64,000 nucleotides of DNA from Aeromonas bestiarum (GCF_000819745.1 NZ_CDDA01000003.1:1-64000), one strand, 5' to 3'. Numbered from the stretch's first letter, positions 47,564 through 58,027 are shown. Notes: generated by a model from the letters alone, not told the origin. Program-made: numbers and translations.

Positions 47564-49888
47564 ATGATCACATTGCTTATCCTGCTGGTGCTGGCGATAG
47601 CCGTTGTGCTCGGCGTGCCCTCCATCCGCAAAAAGGTGGTAACCCGTCCCGTGTTCGGCATCTTCAAGAAGATACTGCCGCCCCTGTCGGCCACCGAACG
47701 GGAGGCCATGGAAGCCGGCTCCGTCTGGTGGGATGGCGAGTTGTTTCGCGGCAACCCCGACTGGAAAAAACTGCACGGTTACGGCAAGGCCGAGCTGACC
47801 GCCGAGGAGCAGGCCTTCATCGACAATCAGGTCGAGACCCTGCTCGCCATGGTCGACGACTTCAAGATCGTCAATGAAACCAAAGACCTGCCGGAGCCGG
47901 TGTGGGACTATCTGAAGAAGGAAGGCTTCTTCGCCCTGATCATCCCGAAATCCTACGGGGGCCGCGAGTTCTCGGCGATTGCCAACTCCACCATAGTCAC
48001 CCGCATCGCCACCAAGAGCCTGAGCGTGGCGGTCACCGTCATGGTGCCGAACTCACTTGGCCCGGGCGAGCTGCTGATGCACTACGGCACCCAGGCCCAG
48101 AAGGATTTCTGGCTGCCGGGGCTGGCCAATGGCAAGGAAGTGCCCTGTTTTGCCCTGACCGGCCCGGAAGCGGGCTCGGACGCGGGCGCCATCCCGGACA
48201 AGGGGATCGTCTGCAAGGGGATGCACAAGGGTGAAGAGGTGCTTGGCATCCGCCTGAACTGGAACAAGCGTTACATCACCCTGGCCCCCCGTGCCACAGT
48301 GCTGGGTCTGGCGTTCAAGATGTATGACCCGGAAAAACTGCTGGGTGACAAGGAAGAGCTGGGCATCACCTGCGCCCTGATCCCGACCAGCCACCCCGGC
48401 GTGCGCGTGGGTGATCGCCACTACCCCATGGGGCTGGCGTTCCTGAACGGTCCGACCTTCGGCAAGGATGTGTTCATTCCGCTGGACTGGATCATAGGTG
48501 GCCCGGATTACGCCGGCCGCGGCTGGCGCATGCTGGTGGAGTGCCTCTCCGCCGGTCGCGGCATCTCGCTGCCTGCGCTCGGTACCGCCTGTGGTCACAT
48601 GACGAGCCGCACCGTGAGTGCCTACTCCTATGTGCGCAAGCAGTTCGGCATGTCCATCGGCAAGTTCGAAGGGGTGCAAGAGGCGCTGGCCCGCATCGGC
48701 GGCCTGACCTATCAGCTGGAAGGGGCCCGTCGCATGACGGCCGGTTCGCTGGACTTGGGGCAGGCACCGGCTATCGTCACCGCGATCTCCAAGTACCACA
48801 TGACCGAAATGGCGCGCCAGGTCATGGATGACTCCATGGACATCCATGCCGGCCGAGCCATCCAGCTGGGTCCGAAGAACTACACGGGTTACGCCTACAT
48901 GGGCATTCCGGTGGCCATCACGGTGGAAGGGGCCAACATACTGACCCGCAACCTGATGATCTTCGGGCAGGGCGCCACTCGCTGCCATCCCTATGTGTTT
49001 GCCGAGCTGGAAGCTGCCGCCGACACGGACGTGGAGCGCGGCCTCGAGAAGTTTGACGCCCTGCTGCTGAAGCACATCGCCTTCGGTACCGGCAACTTCT
49101 TCGGTTCCCTGTTCCAGGGGCTGACCCTGGGCCAGTTCAACGGCTCCCCGGTGAGCGGCGAGACCGCCCGTTACTACAAGCAGCTGTCACGGATGAGCAA
49201 GGGGCTGGCACTCTGTGCCGACGTCTCCATGCTGATGCTGGGTGGCGATCTCAAGCGCAAGGAGATGATCTCCGCTCGTCTGGGTGACGTGCTGAGCCAC
49301 CTCTACCTCGCGTCCTCCACCCTCAAGCACTACGAGGATCAGGGCCGCATGGTCTCCGATCTGCCGTTCGTGCAGTATGCGGTGGAGCGCAACCTCTACC
49401 TGATCGGCAAGGCGTTCGAGGGCTTCTTCCAGAACTTCCCGAACAAGGTGGCGGGTGCCGTGCTCAAGCGGGTGGTGTTCCCGTTCGGTGTGGGTTACCA
49501 GATGCCGGCGGACGATCGCTGCCACGCCATCTGTCTGGCCATGATGACGCCGGGCGAGTTCCGCGACCGTCTGACGGCGCTCTGCTACGTGGGCAAGGAT
49601 GATGCGGATCCGGTCGGTCTGATGGATCGCGCCTTCCTGGCCATGGTGGCGGTACAGCCTTACGAGAAGAAGCTGGTGCAGGCCCAGAAAGAGGGCAAGT
49701 TGCCCCGCAAGATGGCCCTGCCCGAGCTGGTCGCGGCTGCCCTGTCCCAGTCCATCCTGAGCAAGGACGAGGCCGACAAGCTGCTGGCCGCCGATGCCCT
49801 GCGCTATGAGGCGATCCAGGTGGACAACTTCGCCCCTGGCGAGTTGGAAGGTCTGTCTCAGCCGAACCCTGTGGTGCATGCCGCCTGA
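47564..49888 (+). CDS. fadE: Acyl-CoA dehydrogenase FadE
   Basis: A 774-aa membrane-associated flavoprotein that performs the first step of fatty acid beta-oxidation, forming trans-2-enoyl-CoA. A hydrophobic N-terminus (LLILLVLAIAVVLGV) is followed by the dehydrogenase core: FALTGPEAGSDAG near residue 200 is the FAD-contact motif, and YVRKQFGMSIGKFEG near 360 is diagnostic. The C-terminal 250 residues are the FadE-specific extension. It sits directly behind psrA. The ATG at 47564 is used, with AAGGAA upstream; a TTG two codons earlier is unlikely. Confidence 0.95.
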   Translation: MITLLILLVLAIAVVLGVPSIRKKVVTRPVFGIFKKILPPLSATEREAMEAGSVWWDGELFRGNPDWKKLHGYGKAELTAEEQAFIDNQVETLLAMVDDFKIVNETKDLPEPVWDYLKKEGFFALIIPKSYGGREFSAIANSTIVTRIATKSLSVAVTVMVPNSLGPGELLMHYGTQAQKDFWLPGLANGKEVPCFALTGPEAGSDAGAIPDKGIVCKGMHKGEEVLGIRLNWNKRYITLAPRATVLGLAFKMYDPEKLLGDKEELGITCALIPTSHPGVRVGDRHYPMGLAFLNGPTFGKDVFIPLDWIIGGPDYAGRGWRMLVECLSAGRGISLPALGTACGHMTSRTVSAYSYVRKQFGMSIGKFEGVQEALARIGGLTYQLEGARRMTAGSLDLGQAPAIVTAISKYHMTEMARQVMDDSMDIHAGRAIQLGPKNYTGYAYMGIPVAITVEGANILTRNLMIFGQGATRCHPYVFAELEAAADTDVERGLEKFDALLLKHIAFGTGNFFGSLFQGLTLGQFNGSPVSGETARYYKQLSRMSKGLALCADVSMLMLGGDLKRKEMISARLGDVLSHLYLASSTLKHYEDQGRMVSDLPFVQYAVERNLYLIGKAFEGFFQNFPNKVAGAVLKRVVFPFGVGYQMPADDRCHAICLAMMTPGEFRDRLTALCYVGKDDADPVGLMDRAFLAMVAVQPYEKKLVQAQKEGKLPRKMALPELVAAALSQSILSKDEADKLLAADALRYEAIQVDNFAPGELEGLSQPNPVVHAA

Positions 49889-49916
49889 GTCTATTGCCAT
49901 CACTGAACCTGATGAG

Positions 49917-49943
49917 AAACCGGCCGAGTTGGCCGGTTTTTTT
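49917..49943 (+). terminator. Terminator after fadE
   Basis: AAACCGGCC pairs with GGCCGGTTT around a 5-base loop, followed by more T. Confidence 0.9.
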
Positions 49944-50062
49944 GTTTGTTAACCACGCATTTACAACCTCGATTAATTCCAGTTTAATGCAATGGCCCCC
50001 ACCCTTGGGGCAGGAAGCAAGGCCAGCGGAATGGCCGACAACAACAAACTCAGGAAGAGTGA

Positions 50063-53000
50063 ATGAACCTCGCCAAAACGGCGATCGAACGCCCCATCTG
50101 GGTGGCGGTTTCGATCGTGCTGATTTTTCTGCTGGGCCTGCTCAGCATCCGGGGGCTGCCGATCCAGCTGTTCCCCGACATAGACCGCCCGCACCTCAAC
50201 ATCTCGGTGGACTGGCGCTCGGCCTCGCCTCAGGAGATGGAGTCGGAAATCACAGACCCCATCGAGCAGGAGATGCAGGGGGTGCAGGGGCTCAAGAACC
50301 TCACCAGCAACAGCTTCCCCGGCTTCACCGAGATAGATCTGGAGTTTGCCCTCGGCACCGACATGCAGCGGGCCCAGCTCGACGTCATCTCCCGTCTGAA
50401 CCGGGTCTCCGGCCTGCCGGACAAGATTGGCGGCCCCTACGTCAACAACTACAGCAGCAACGACACCCTCACCTTCTTCTTCATCCAGCAACTGCCCGGC
50501 GCCAAGGGGCAGATCGACGATCATCAGGCGCTGATCGAGGCGCGGGTCAAGCCGGATCTGGAGCGGATCCCCGGGGTGTCGACGGTCGACATAGAGGGGA
50601 TCAACGAGCGCCAGATCCAGATCCGCTTCGACCCTTACCGCGCCGCCGAGCTGGGGGTGGAGATCCCCGTGCTCGCCAGCCGGGCCAGCACAGGCTGGGA
50701 CGTCTCCGCCGGCACCCTCGACATAGGTCGCTGGGAGTACAAGCTGCGCTTCGCCGGTCGCTACGATGTGGAGACGCTGGGGGACAAGGTGGTGGACTGG
50801 CGCGACGGACTGCCCATCTACCTGCGGGATGTGGCCGAGGTCAGGCTGGCCCGGGAGGAGAACCCTGTGCTGCGCATCCAGAACGGCAACACAGCCATCG
50901 CGGCGCAGATCTTCAAGGAGAGCGGTGCCAACGCCCTGGCGGCGCTGGAGGCGATCAAGCTCAAGGTGGGCGAGCTAAACCGTGAGGTGCTGGAGCCGGT
51001 CGGGCTGCACATGGAGCAGTCGTTCGACGCCTCCCTCTACATCAATCGGGCGGTGGGCATGGTGACCGCCAATCTGGGGCTCGGCGTGCTGCTCTCCTGC
51101 GCCATCCTCTGGGTCTTCCTGCGCCAGCTCAAGGCGACCCTGATGATAGCGCTCGCCATTCCCATCAGCATCATGCTCACCTTCTGCCTGCTCAAGGTGA
51201 TGGGCAGAACCCTCAATGTCATCTCGCTGGCGGGGGTCGCCTTTGCGGTCGGCATGGTGCTCGATGCCGCCATAGTGGTGCTGGAGAGTATCTACCGGCG
51301 CCATGAGCGCGGGGATCTGAGCAAGGCGGAGGCAGCGCTGGAGGGGACCCGACAGGTGTGGACCGCGCTGGTGGCCTCCACCCTGACCACGGTCGCCATC
51401 TTCCTGCCTGTGTTGCTGCTCAACGACGTGGAGGGGCAGCTGTTTGCCGATCTCGCGCTCACCATCGCCTGCGCCGTGACCGTCTCCATGCTGGTGGCGG
51501 TGACCGTGCTGCCGGCGGTGGCGGCGCGCTGGATGGGGCGCGAGCGACTGGTCGATCCCTATGACTCGCTGTGGCGGCGTACCACCCGCCATGTGATCCG
51601 CGGGACCAGTACGGCCCCCCGCCGCTGGACCGTCATCACCCTGATGATGAGCCTGCCTGCGCTGGCCACCTGGGCTCTGTTGCCCAAGATGGACTACCTG
51701 CCGGATGTGAAACGCGATGCGGTGGACGTGTGGATGAACTTCACCCCGGGCTTCAACCTCAAGGCCCAGCGTGAGGAGGTGATCGACACCCTGATCGCCC
51801 GCCTCGCCCCCTACATGAAGGGGGAGAAGGAGCCGGCCCTCAAGAACTACTACATATTGCGTTACCCGGGCGGCGCCCAGATCGGGGTGCGACCCAAGGA
51901 TGAAACCCAAATCAAGGCGCTGGAAAGCCTGTTGATGAAGCAGCTGCTGGTGGGCATCCCCGATACCCAGATATTCGGCGGCCAGGGTTCGCTGTTCGGC
52001 GGCTTTGACAGCGAGAACGGCATAGCCCTGCTGTTGCAGGGCGGCTCTTTGCCTGAGCTCTACCAGGCGGCACGGGCCGCCATGGCCATCGTCAAGCAAG
52101 ACTTGCCGGGGGCTCAGGTCAGGCCGCAGCCGGATCTCGACTTCACCGCCCCCGAGCTGCGACTGGTGCCGCAAGACAGGCGCCTCGCCGAGGTGGGCTG
52201 GGATCGTACCCCCATGCCTGCCATCATCCAGACCTTCGGCGACGGGCTGCGGGTCGGCGAGTATTTCGATGGGGAGGACAGGCTCGACATCATGCTGATG
52301 GGGCAGGCCTCCGCCAACCCGGATGAGCTAAAGGCGGTGCCGCTGGCGACCCCGTCCGGTCGCATAGTGCCGCTCGGTGAACTGCTGCGGGTGGAGCACG
52401 ACATGGGCCCGGCCAGCATCTTTCGGGCCGACGGCAGGCGCAGCATCAGCCTGCAGATCTCGCCGCCAGAGGGGATGAGCATGGAGCAGGTGCTCGATAC
52501 CCTGCAGAGCAAGAGCTTTGCCGCCATCCGGCCGCTGCTGCCCGCCGGCGGCGAGCTGAGAGTCTCGGGCAATGCCGACAGCCTGCAGCAGGCGCTGGAC
52601 AATCTGGGGGCCATCTTCCTGTTTGCCGTGATGATCCTGCTGATCTTGCTGTGGGGCGTGTTTGCCTCCCTCAAGGATGCCGTGCTGGTGCTGCTGACCC
52701 TGCCGCTCGCCACCGTCGGCGGTGTGCTGGCGCTGCACCTGAGCGGCCTGCTGGTGCCGTTGCCGATGGATCTCTTGACCATCATAGGTTTCGTCATCCT
52801 GCTGGGGCTGGTGGTCAACAACGCCATCCTGCTGGTGCACCAGACCCGCATGGCCGAAAGGGACGGCATGAGTCGCCAGCTGGCGGTGGCCGATGCCCTG
52901 CAAAGCCGGATGCGGCCCATCGCCATGACCAGTCTCACCAGCATCTTCGGCATGTTGCCGCTGATGCTGAGCCCGAGCGAGGGCAGCGAAATCTACCGGG

Positions 53001-53125
53001 GGCTGGCCACCGTCATCGTCGGCGGCATGAGTTGCAGCACCCTGTTTACCCTGATCCTGTTACCCGCCTTCCTGCGCCTGGGGGAGCGTGCCGATGTGCC
53101 GCTTGCCCTGCGCCAGCGGGCCTGA
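50063..53125 (+). CDS. RND efflux transporter, second system
   Basis: A 1020-aa RND exporter with 12 membrane segments. It opens MNLAKTAIERPIWVAVSIVL, the first helix of the family. The first proton-relay segment reads GMVLDAAIVVLES (near residue 398): only one of the two Asp seen in AcrB is present, a pattern closer to metal or divergent RND subgroups. The second half has LLGLVVNNAILLVHQ. The adaptor follows, 15 bases downstream, reversing the usual adaptor-then-pump order. It differs strongly from the pump at 9304, so the two are not a recent duplication. Confidence 0.92.
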   Translation: MNLAKTAIERPIWVAVSIVLIFLLGLLSIRGLPIQLFPDIDRPHLNISVDWRSASPQEMESEITDPIEQEMQGVQGLKNLTSNSFPGFTEIDLEFALGTDMQRAQLDVISRLNRVSGLPDKIGGPYVNNYSSNDTLTFFFIQQLPGAKGQIDDHQALIEARVKPDLERIPGVSTVDIEGINERQIQIRFDPYRAAELGVEIPVLASRASTGWDVSAGTLDIGRWEYKLRFAGRYDVETLGDKVVDWRDGLPIYLRDVAEVRLAREENPVLRIQNGNTAIAAQIFKESGANALAALEAIKLKVGELNREVLEPVGLHMEQSFDASLYINRAVGMVTANLGLGVLLSCAILWVFLRQLKATLMIALAIPISIMLTFCLLKVMGRTLNVISLAGVAFAVGMVLDAAIVVLESIYRRHERGDLSKAEAALEGTRQVWTALVASTLTTVAIFLPVLLLNDVEGQLFADLALTIACAVTVSMLVAVTVLPAVAARWMGRERLVDPYDSLWRRTTRHVIRGTSTAPRRWTVITLMMSLPALATWALLPKMDYLPDVKRDAVDVWMNFTPGFNLKAQREEVIDTLIARLAPYMKGEKEPALKNYYILRYPGGAQIGVRPKDETQIKALESLLMKQLLVGIPDTQIFGGQGSLFGGFDSENGIALLLQGGSLPELYQAARAAMAIVKQDLPGAQVRPQPDLDFTAPELRLVPQDRRLAEVGWDRTPMPAIIQTFGDGLRVGEYFDGEDRLDIMLMGQASANPDELKAVPLATPSGRIVPLGELLRVEHDMGPASIFRADGRRSISLQISPPEGMSMEQVLDTLQSKSFAAIRPLLPAGGELRVSGNADSLQQALDNLGAIFLFAVMILLILLWGVFASLKDAVLVLLTLPLATVGGVLALHLSGLLVPLPMDLLTIIGFVILLGLVVNNAILLVHQTRMAERDGMSRQLAVADALQSRMRPIAMTSLTSIFGMLPLMLSPSEGSEIYRGLATVIVGGMSCSTLFTLILLPAFLRLGERADVPLALRQRA

Positions 53126-53140
53126 GCAAGGAGCTCATCG

Positions 53141-54187
53141 ATGACACACGGTTTTACAAGGATGGTAGTGGGCGCAGCGCTGCTGGCGGGGGGCGTGTTC
53201 CCCGTGCTGGCGCAGGGCAAGATGGTGACCCTGGCGGATGTGACCCGGGGGGATGCGGCGGCCAGCATCTGGGTCAGCGGCACTGTGGCGAGCCGTCAGC
53301 AGGCGGCCTTGAGTGCCGAGGTGAGCGGGCGGGTGGAGTGGATTGCCGAGTTCGGCAGCCGGGTCAGGGCGGGGGATGAGCTGCTGCGCCTCGACAGCGC
53401 TGCGCTGCGGCTCTCGCTGGAGCAGGCCCAGGCCGAGCAGGCGAAGTGGGCCAGCAACGTGCACTTCGCCCGCGCCGAGTTTGACCGGCTGGCGACGCTG
53501 CACCGCCAGAAGAGCACCTCCCAGAGCCAGTATGACAAGGCGCGCTACGAGGTGGAGCAGGCAGAACTGGCCGAGCGGCTGGCGCGGGTACAGGTGCGCC
53601 AGATTGAGGAGCAGCTGCGCAGAAGCCACATCTTCGCGCCGTTCGACGGGGTGGTGAACAACCACTTCATCCAGCCGGGAGAGCATGTGGATGCCGGTGA
53701 GCAGGCACTGGAGCTGGTCAATCCGGATCAGCCCGACATACGCCTGCAGGCTCCCATCATCTGGGCCGGTCAGCTGGCACCCCAGACCCGGCTGCGGGTG
53801 GAAGGGGAGCAGCTCAGCGGTCACGGTGTCTATTACCAGCGAGCGGTGAGCGCCGATCCCAAGTCGCGCCTCATCGAGCTGCGCCTCAAGCCCGAAGCGG
53901 GCTGCTTCATCATAGGATCGCCGGTGCGGGTGGCGCTGCCGCTGGGTGAGCAGCAGACCATGCTGTTGCCGCGCGATGCGCTGGTGCTCAATACCGAGGG
54001 GAGCGTTGTCTATCAGGTGGAGCAGAGCGGCAAGGATCTGAAAGTGAACCGGGTGCCGGTAACAGTGCTGTTTGGCGACAGCCAGCAGGTGGCGGTGAGC
54101 GGGGCGCTCAAGCTGGGTGACAGGGTGGTGGTGCGCGGTGCCGGCAGCTTGCGCCATGGTGACAAGGTCGAACTGTTTCGCGGTTGA
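53141..54187 (+). CDS. RND efflux periplasmic adaptor, second system
   Basis: A 348-aa membrane fusion protein. The signal peptide (ending VLAQG) is followed by the lipoyl half (SGRVEWIAEFGSRVRAGD), a coiled-coil hairpin with SQSQYDKARYEVEQAEL near residue 130, the second lipoyl half (APFDGVVNNHFIQPGEHVD) and a beta-barrel domain. AAGGAG before the start lies in the gap after the pump. A terminator shared with pykA follows. No outer membrane factor is nearby. Confidence 0.9.
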   Translation: MTHGFTRMVVGAALLAGGVFPVLAQGKMVTLADVTRGDAAASIWVSGTVASRQQAALSAEVSGRVEWIAEFGSRVRAGDELLRLDSAALRLSLEQAQAEQAKWASNVHFARAEFDRLATLHRQKSTSQSQYDKARYEVEQAELAERLARVQVRQIEEQLRRSHIFAPFDGVVNNHFIQPGEHVDAGEQALELVNPDQPDIRLQAPIIWAGQLAPQTRLRVEGEQLSGHGVYYQRAVSADPKSRLIELRLKPEAGCFIIGSPVRVALPLGEQQTMLLPRDALVLNTEGSVVYQVEQSGKDLKVNRVPVTVLFGDSQQVAVSGALKLGDRVVVRGAGSLRHGDKVELFRG

Positions 54188-54204
54188 GGCGGCGGTTTCA
54201 CCAT

Positions 54205-54233
54205 AAAAAACGGCTCCCGCGGGAGCCGTTTCT
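54205..54233 (+). terminator. Bidirectional terminator between the RND adaptor and pykA
   Basis: A perfect 24-base palindrome (AAACGGCTCCCG and its complement) with A and T flanks lies between convergent genes. Confidence 0.88.
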
Positions 54234-54252
54234 GTTGCAGCCAGGTGGGCGA

Positions 54253-55692
54253 TTACTCGACCATCATCACCTTGCAGGTGTTGGTACTGCCGACGGTTTC
54301 CATCTTGTCGCCGTGGGTAAGCAACACCATGTCGCCACTTTGCACCAGCCCCTTGGCCTTGAGCACGTCCAGCGCCTCGCGGCACACTTCATAGACCGGC
54401 TTGGTCTCGTCGCCGTCGAACAGCACAGGGGTGACACCACGGTAGAGGTTGGTCCAGGCCAGGGTCTTGTTGTGGGGTGACATGGCAAAGATCGGCAGGC
54501 CGGAGCTGATGCGGGACATCAGCAGCGGTGTGGTGCCTGATTCGGTCAGTGCCACGATTGCCTTGACCCCTTCCAGGTGGTTGGCGGCGTACATGGTCGA
54601 CATGGCGACCGCCTCTTCCACCGAGGTGAAGGTGTAGCTCATGCGGTGGTTGGAGACGTTCAGGCTCGGGTGCTTCTCGGCGCCCACGCAGACGCTGGCC
54701 ATGGAGGTCACAGTCTCGATGGGGAACTGGCCGGCGGCGGTCTCGGCGGAGAGCATGACGGCATCGGTCCCGTCCAGCACTGCGTTGGCCACGTCCATCA
54801 CTTCGGCGCGGGTCGGCAGCGGGGCGTTGATCATGGACTCCATCATCTGGGTTGCTGTGATGACCACGCGGTTCAGACGGCGGGAGTGACGGATCAGCTT
54901 CTTCTGTACGCCGACCAGCTCGGGATCGCCGATCTCGACGCCGAGATCGCCACGGGCCACCATGACGGCGTCGGAGCCGAGGATGATGTCTTCCATCGCC
55001 TCGTCGGTGGCGACGGTTTCGGCGCGCTCGACCTTGGCCACTATCTTGGCGTTGGAGCCGGCCTCGCGGGCCAGTTCGCGGGCGTAGCGCAGGTCATCGC
55101 CACAACGGGGGAAGGAGACGGCCAGGTAGTCCACGTTCATCAGGGCGGCTGTCTTGATGTCTTCCTTGTCCTTCTCGGTCAGGGCCGGGGCGGAGAGACC
55201 GCCGCCTTTCTTGTTGATGCCCTTGTTGTTGGAGAGGGGGCCCGCCACAGTCACAGTGGTGTGAATACGGGTGCCTTCGACCTGCTCCACCTTCAGCTGC
55301 ACGCGACCATCGTCCAGCAGCAGTATATCGCCGGCGATCACGTCATCGGGCAGGCTCTTGTAGTCGATGCCGACCTGTTCCTGACAGCCTTCACCCTTGC
55401 CGAGCGCGGCATCGAGAATGAACTTGTCGCCTATGGCCAGATAGACCTTGCCATCCTTGAAGGTGGAGACGCGGATCTTGGGGCCCTGCAGGTCACCCAT
55501 GATGGCGACGTGACGGCCCAGCTTGGCGGCGATGTCGCGCACCTGGTTGGCGCGCAGTATGTGGTCTTCAGCGGTGCCGTGGGAGAAGTTCATCCGCACC
55601 ATGTCGGCGCCGGCACGGATGATCCCCTCGAGGATCCCCTCGCGATCGGTGGCCGGACCGAGTGTGGTTACAATCTTTGTACGTCTTGGCAT
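54253..55692 (-). CDS. pykA: Pyruvate kinase II
   Basis: A 479-aa glycolytic enzyme that makes pyruvate and ATP from phosphoenolpyruvate. [20 protein letters not shown] and [10 protein letters not shown] form the N-terminal substrate site, and [16 protein letters not shown] near residue 245 is the metal/phosphate motif; [19 protein letters not shown] (near 280) is the classic signature. The pattern fits PykA (type II, AMP/sugar-phosphate activated) more than PykF. A HexR-like box lies 95 bases upstream. GGAG precedes the ATG. Confidence 0.94.
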   Translation of the reverse strand: MPRRTKIVTTLGPATDREGILEGIIRAGADMVRMNFSHGTAEDHILRANQVRDIAAKLGRHVAIMGDLQGPKIRVSTFKDGKVYLAIGDKFILDAALGKGEGCQEQVGIDYKSLPDDVIAGDILLLDDGRVQLKVEQVEGTRIHTTVTVAGPLSNNKGINKKGGGLSAPALTEKDKEDIKTAALMNVDYLAVSFPRCGDDLRYARELAREAGSNAKIVAKVERAETVATDEAMEDIILGSDAVMVARGDLGVEIGDPELVGVQKKLIRHSRRLNRVVITATQMMESMINAPLPTRAEVMDVANAVLDGTDAVMLSAETAAGQFPIETVTSMASVCVGAEKHPSLNVSNHRMSYTFTSVEEAVAMSTMYAANHLEGVKAIVALTESGTTPLLMSRISSGLPIFAMSPHNKTLAWTNLYRGVTPVLFDGDETKPVYEVCREALDVLKAKGLVQSGDMVLLTHGDKMETVGSTNTCKVMMVE

Positions 55693-55786
55693 GAAAGACT
55701 CCAGTTTGAAGTTGATATGACTTGAAATACTGCCCCGTCAAGCGCATGGCCCATTGCACCCGCTTGCAAGCCATCTGGGTGGCTTT

Positions 55787-55801
55787 TGTTACTAAATTAC
55801 A
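55787..55801. promoter_or_regulatory. HexR-like operator upstream of pykA
   Basis: Read on the minus strand this is TGTAATTTAGTAACA, which fits the HexR palindrome (TGTAATTAAATTACA) at 12 of 15 positions. It sits between pykA and the hexR gene itself. Confidence 0.6.
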
Positions 55802-55854
55802 ATACTACACCAAGGAAGGTGGCATAGACAGCCGGGGGCCAGGGCCCCCGCTCG

Positions 55855-56709
55855 TCAGGAAGAGTGGGGGGTATCAAAGCGGGATTCGCGCAAACCTTCT
55901 TTGACTTTCTTCAGGTTTTCGCGAAATTTCATGCCACGGCGCAGGGTAAAACCGGTCGCCAGCACGTCTACCAGGGCCAGCTGGGCGATGCGAGACGCCA
56001 TCGGCATGTAGACATCAGTGTCTTCCGGCACATCCATGGAAAGCACCAGGTTGCACTCGCGGGCCAGCGGGGAATCCTTGGCGGTCATGCCGATGACGGT
56101 AGCGTCGTTCTCGCGGGCCAGCGCGGCGATCTCCACCAGCGCCTTGGTGCGGCCTGTGTGGGAGATGAGCACCACCACGTCCCCTTCGCTGCTGTTGATG
56201 CAGCTCATGCGCATCATGACGATGTCATCGAAGCTCACCACAGGGATGTTGAAGCGGAAGAACTTGTTCTGGGCGTCGCGGGCGACGGCGGAGGAGGCGC
56301 CCAGACCAAAGAAGCTGATCTTCTTGGACTGGGTCAGAATATCGACGCAACGATTGATGGCGGAGATATCCAGGCTGTTCTTGGCGGCATCCAGACAGGC
56401 CATGGTGGATTCGAAGATCTTGGCGGTATAGGTATCGGGCCCGTCGTCCGCTTCCACGTGGCGGTTCACATAAGGGGTGCCGTTGGCCAGGCTCTGGGCC
56501 AGATGCAGTTTGAAGTCGGGAAAGCCTTTGGTATCGAGACGGCGGCAGAAACGGTTGACGGTCGGTTCACTGACGTCGGCCATCTTGGCGAGGGTGGCGA
56601 TACTGGAGTGAATGGCCGTCTGCGGGGAGGCCAGAATGACCTCGGCAACTTTACGCTCTGATTTACTGAAACTTTCCAAATTATTAGTAATTTTATCAAG
56701 GGTATTCAT
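55855..56709 (-). CDS. hexR: HexR, RpiR family regulator of central carbon metabolism
   Basis: A 284-aa regulator with an N-terminal HTH (SEPTVNRFCRRLDTKGFPDF) and a C-terminal SIS domain (FFGLGASSAVARDAQNKFFR, then VLISHTGRTKALVEIA) that senses 2-keto-3-deoxy-6-phosphogluconate. It aligns throughout with E. coli HexR (SLANGTPYVNR, RFNIPVV, EDTDVYMPM). It lies between pykA and glk on the same strand as pykA and would control both, and often zwf and edd. The ATG at 56709 matches the E. coli start; GTG codons upstream are less likely. Confidence 0.94.
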   Translation of the reverse strand: MNTLDKITNNLESFSKSERKVAEVILASPQTAIHSSIATLAKMADVSEPTVNRFCRRLDTKGFPDFKLHLAQSLANGTPYVNRHVEADDGPDTYTAKIFESTMACLDAAKNSLDISAINRCVDILTQSKKISFFGLGASSAVARDAQNKFFRFNIPVVSFDDIVMMRMSCINSSEGDVVVLISHTGRTKALVEIAALARENDATVIGMTAKDSPLARECNLVLSMDVPEDTDVYMPMASRIAQLALVDVLATGFTLRRGMKFRENLKKVKEGLRESRFDTPHSS

Positions 56710-56718
56710 CATCACCAC

Positions 56719-57058
56719 CAGGCATTTTTGTAATTTAGCTTCAGTGTCTTTGCACTAAATTCACGGCTAAGCAGGTTTCCAATCAACTTGATGACTATAC
56801 AAGACAAGCTCTTATCGAAACTAATCTTGGCCCTGCAAAGTATGACTCATGTCTAATTATTTCGTATTTTTGGTTACAAACTTCCACCCATCCCGTGAAA
56901 GCGCTTACAAATGTTGCAAAGCAACAACACTGTGAGCGGGCGCACACTTGCATTCATCAAACGCGCAGCGGGGGGAGGGGCTCGGGTAGAATTGTTGCCA
57001 AATAATAATTGCGGGACGGTAAGGGCCGCCCCGACCCAAGTAACGAAGGAGTTGTTTT
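56719..57058. other. hexR-glk divergent promoter region
   Basis: A 340-base gap with TGTAATTTAG near 56729 (half a HexR box), the cre-like palindrome at 56896-56909, and TGTTGC/GCAACA (56912-56926). It should hold both divergent promoters. No ORF is supported. Confidence 0.5.
56896..56909. promoter_or_regulatory. LacI-family (cre-like) operator upstream of glk
   Basis: TGAAAGCGCTTACA fits the consensus TGWAARCGYTWWCA bound by LacI-family regulators. It is 150 bases before glk, and TGTTGC-AAA-GCAACA follows two bases later. Confidence 0.5.
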
Positions 57059-58027
57059 ATGCAGCATACCCATGCGCTGGTCGGCGACGTAGGCGGCACC
57101 AATGCGCGGCTGGCCCTGTGCGAGCTGGCGACCGGCACCATTTCCCGGGCCAAGACCTATTCCGGGCTGGCCCACCCCAGTCTCGAGGCCGTGGTGCGCC
57201 TCTATCTGGATGAGCATCAGGTGCAGGTGAGCCAGGCCTGTATCGCCATCGCCTGCCCCATCAAGGGCGACTGGGTCGCCATGACCAACCACAGCTGGGA
57301 GTTCTCCATCGGCGAGATGCAGGCCAATCTGGGCCTGACCCGCTTGCAGGTGATCAACGACTTCACCGCCGTCTCCATGGCGGTGCCCGTGCTGGACGCG
57401 GCTGACTGCATCCAGCTGGGGGGCGAGGCGCCCGTGGCCGGCAAGCCCATCGCCATCTACGGGGCCGGCACCGGCCTTGGCGTCGCCCACCTGGTGCACA
57501 CCGGCGAGCAGTGGCTGAGTCTGCCGGGCGAGGGCGGCCACGTGGACTTTGCCGCCAACAGCGAAGAAGAGGATGCGGTGCTGCAGGTGATGCGAGCCGA
57601 GCTGGGTCATGTCTCGGCCGAGCGGCTGCTCTCCGGGCCCGGTCTGGTCAACATCTATCGCGGGCTGGTGAAGTCCGATGGCCGCGAGCCAGAAGCCTTC
57701 GCCCCCAAAGACATCACTGAGCGGGCGCTGGCGGGCGAATGCCTGGATTGCCGTCGCACCCTGAGCCTGTTCTGCGTGCTGATGGGGCGCTTCGCCGGCA
57801 ACCTGGCGCTCAATCTGGGCACCTTCGGCGGTGTCTACATCGCAGGCGGAATCGTGCCGCGCTTCCAGGAGTTCTTCATTGGCTCGGGCTTTCGGGTGGC
57901 GTTCGAAGACAAGGGGCGTTTCAAGTCCTATCTGAAGGATATTCCCGTCTTCCTCATCACTCACGAGGGGCCGGGTCTGCTCGGTGCCGGGGCCTATCTG
58001 CGCCAGTCGCTGGGCATCAAGCTGTAA
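57059..58027 (+). CDS. glk: Glucokinase
   Basis: A 322-aa ROK-like bacterial glucokinase that makes glucose 6-phosphate from glucose and ATP. The N-terminal phosphate-binding loop is [13 protein letters not shown] (residues 8-20). The catalytic Asp is in VINDFTA near residue 100. [11 protein letters not shown] near 140, GEGGHVDFA near 158 and the C-terminal GAYLRQ match the Glk family. AAGGAG precedes the ATG by eight bases. Divergent from hexR, so HexR control is plausible. Confidence 0.95.
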   Translation: MQHTHALVGDVGGTNARLALCELATGTISRAKTYSGLAHPSLEAVVRLYLDEHQVQVSQACIAIACPIKGDWVAMTNHSWEFSIGEMQANLGLTRLQVINDFTAVSMAVPVLDAADCIQLGGEAPVAGKPIAIYGAGTGLGVAHLVHTGEQWLSLPGEGGHVDFAANSEEEDAVLQVMRAELGHVSAERLLSGPGLVNIYRGLVKSDGREPEAFAPKDITERALAGECLDCRRTLSLFCVLMGRFAGNLALNLGTFGGVYIAGGIVPRFQEFFIGSGFRVAFEDKGRFKSYLKDIPVFLITHEGPGLLGAGAYLRQSLGIKL

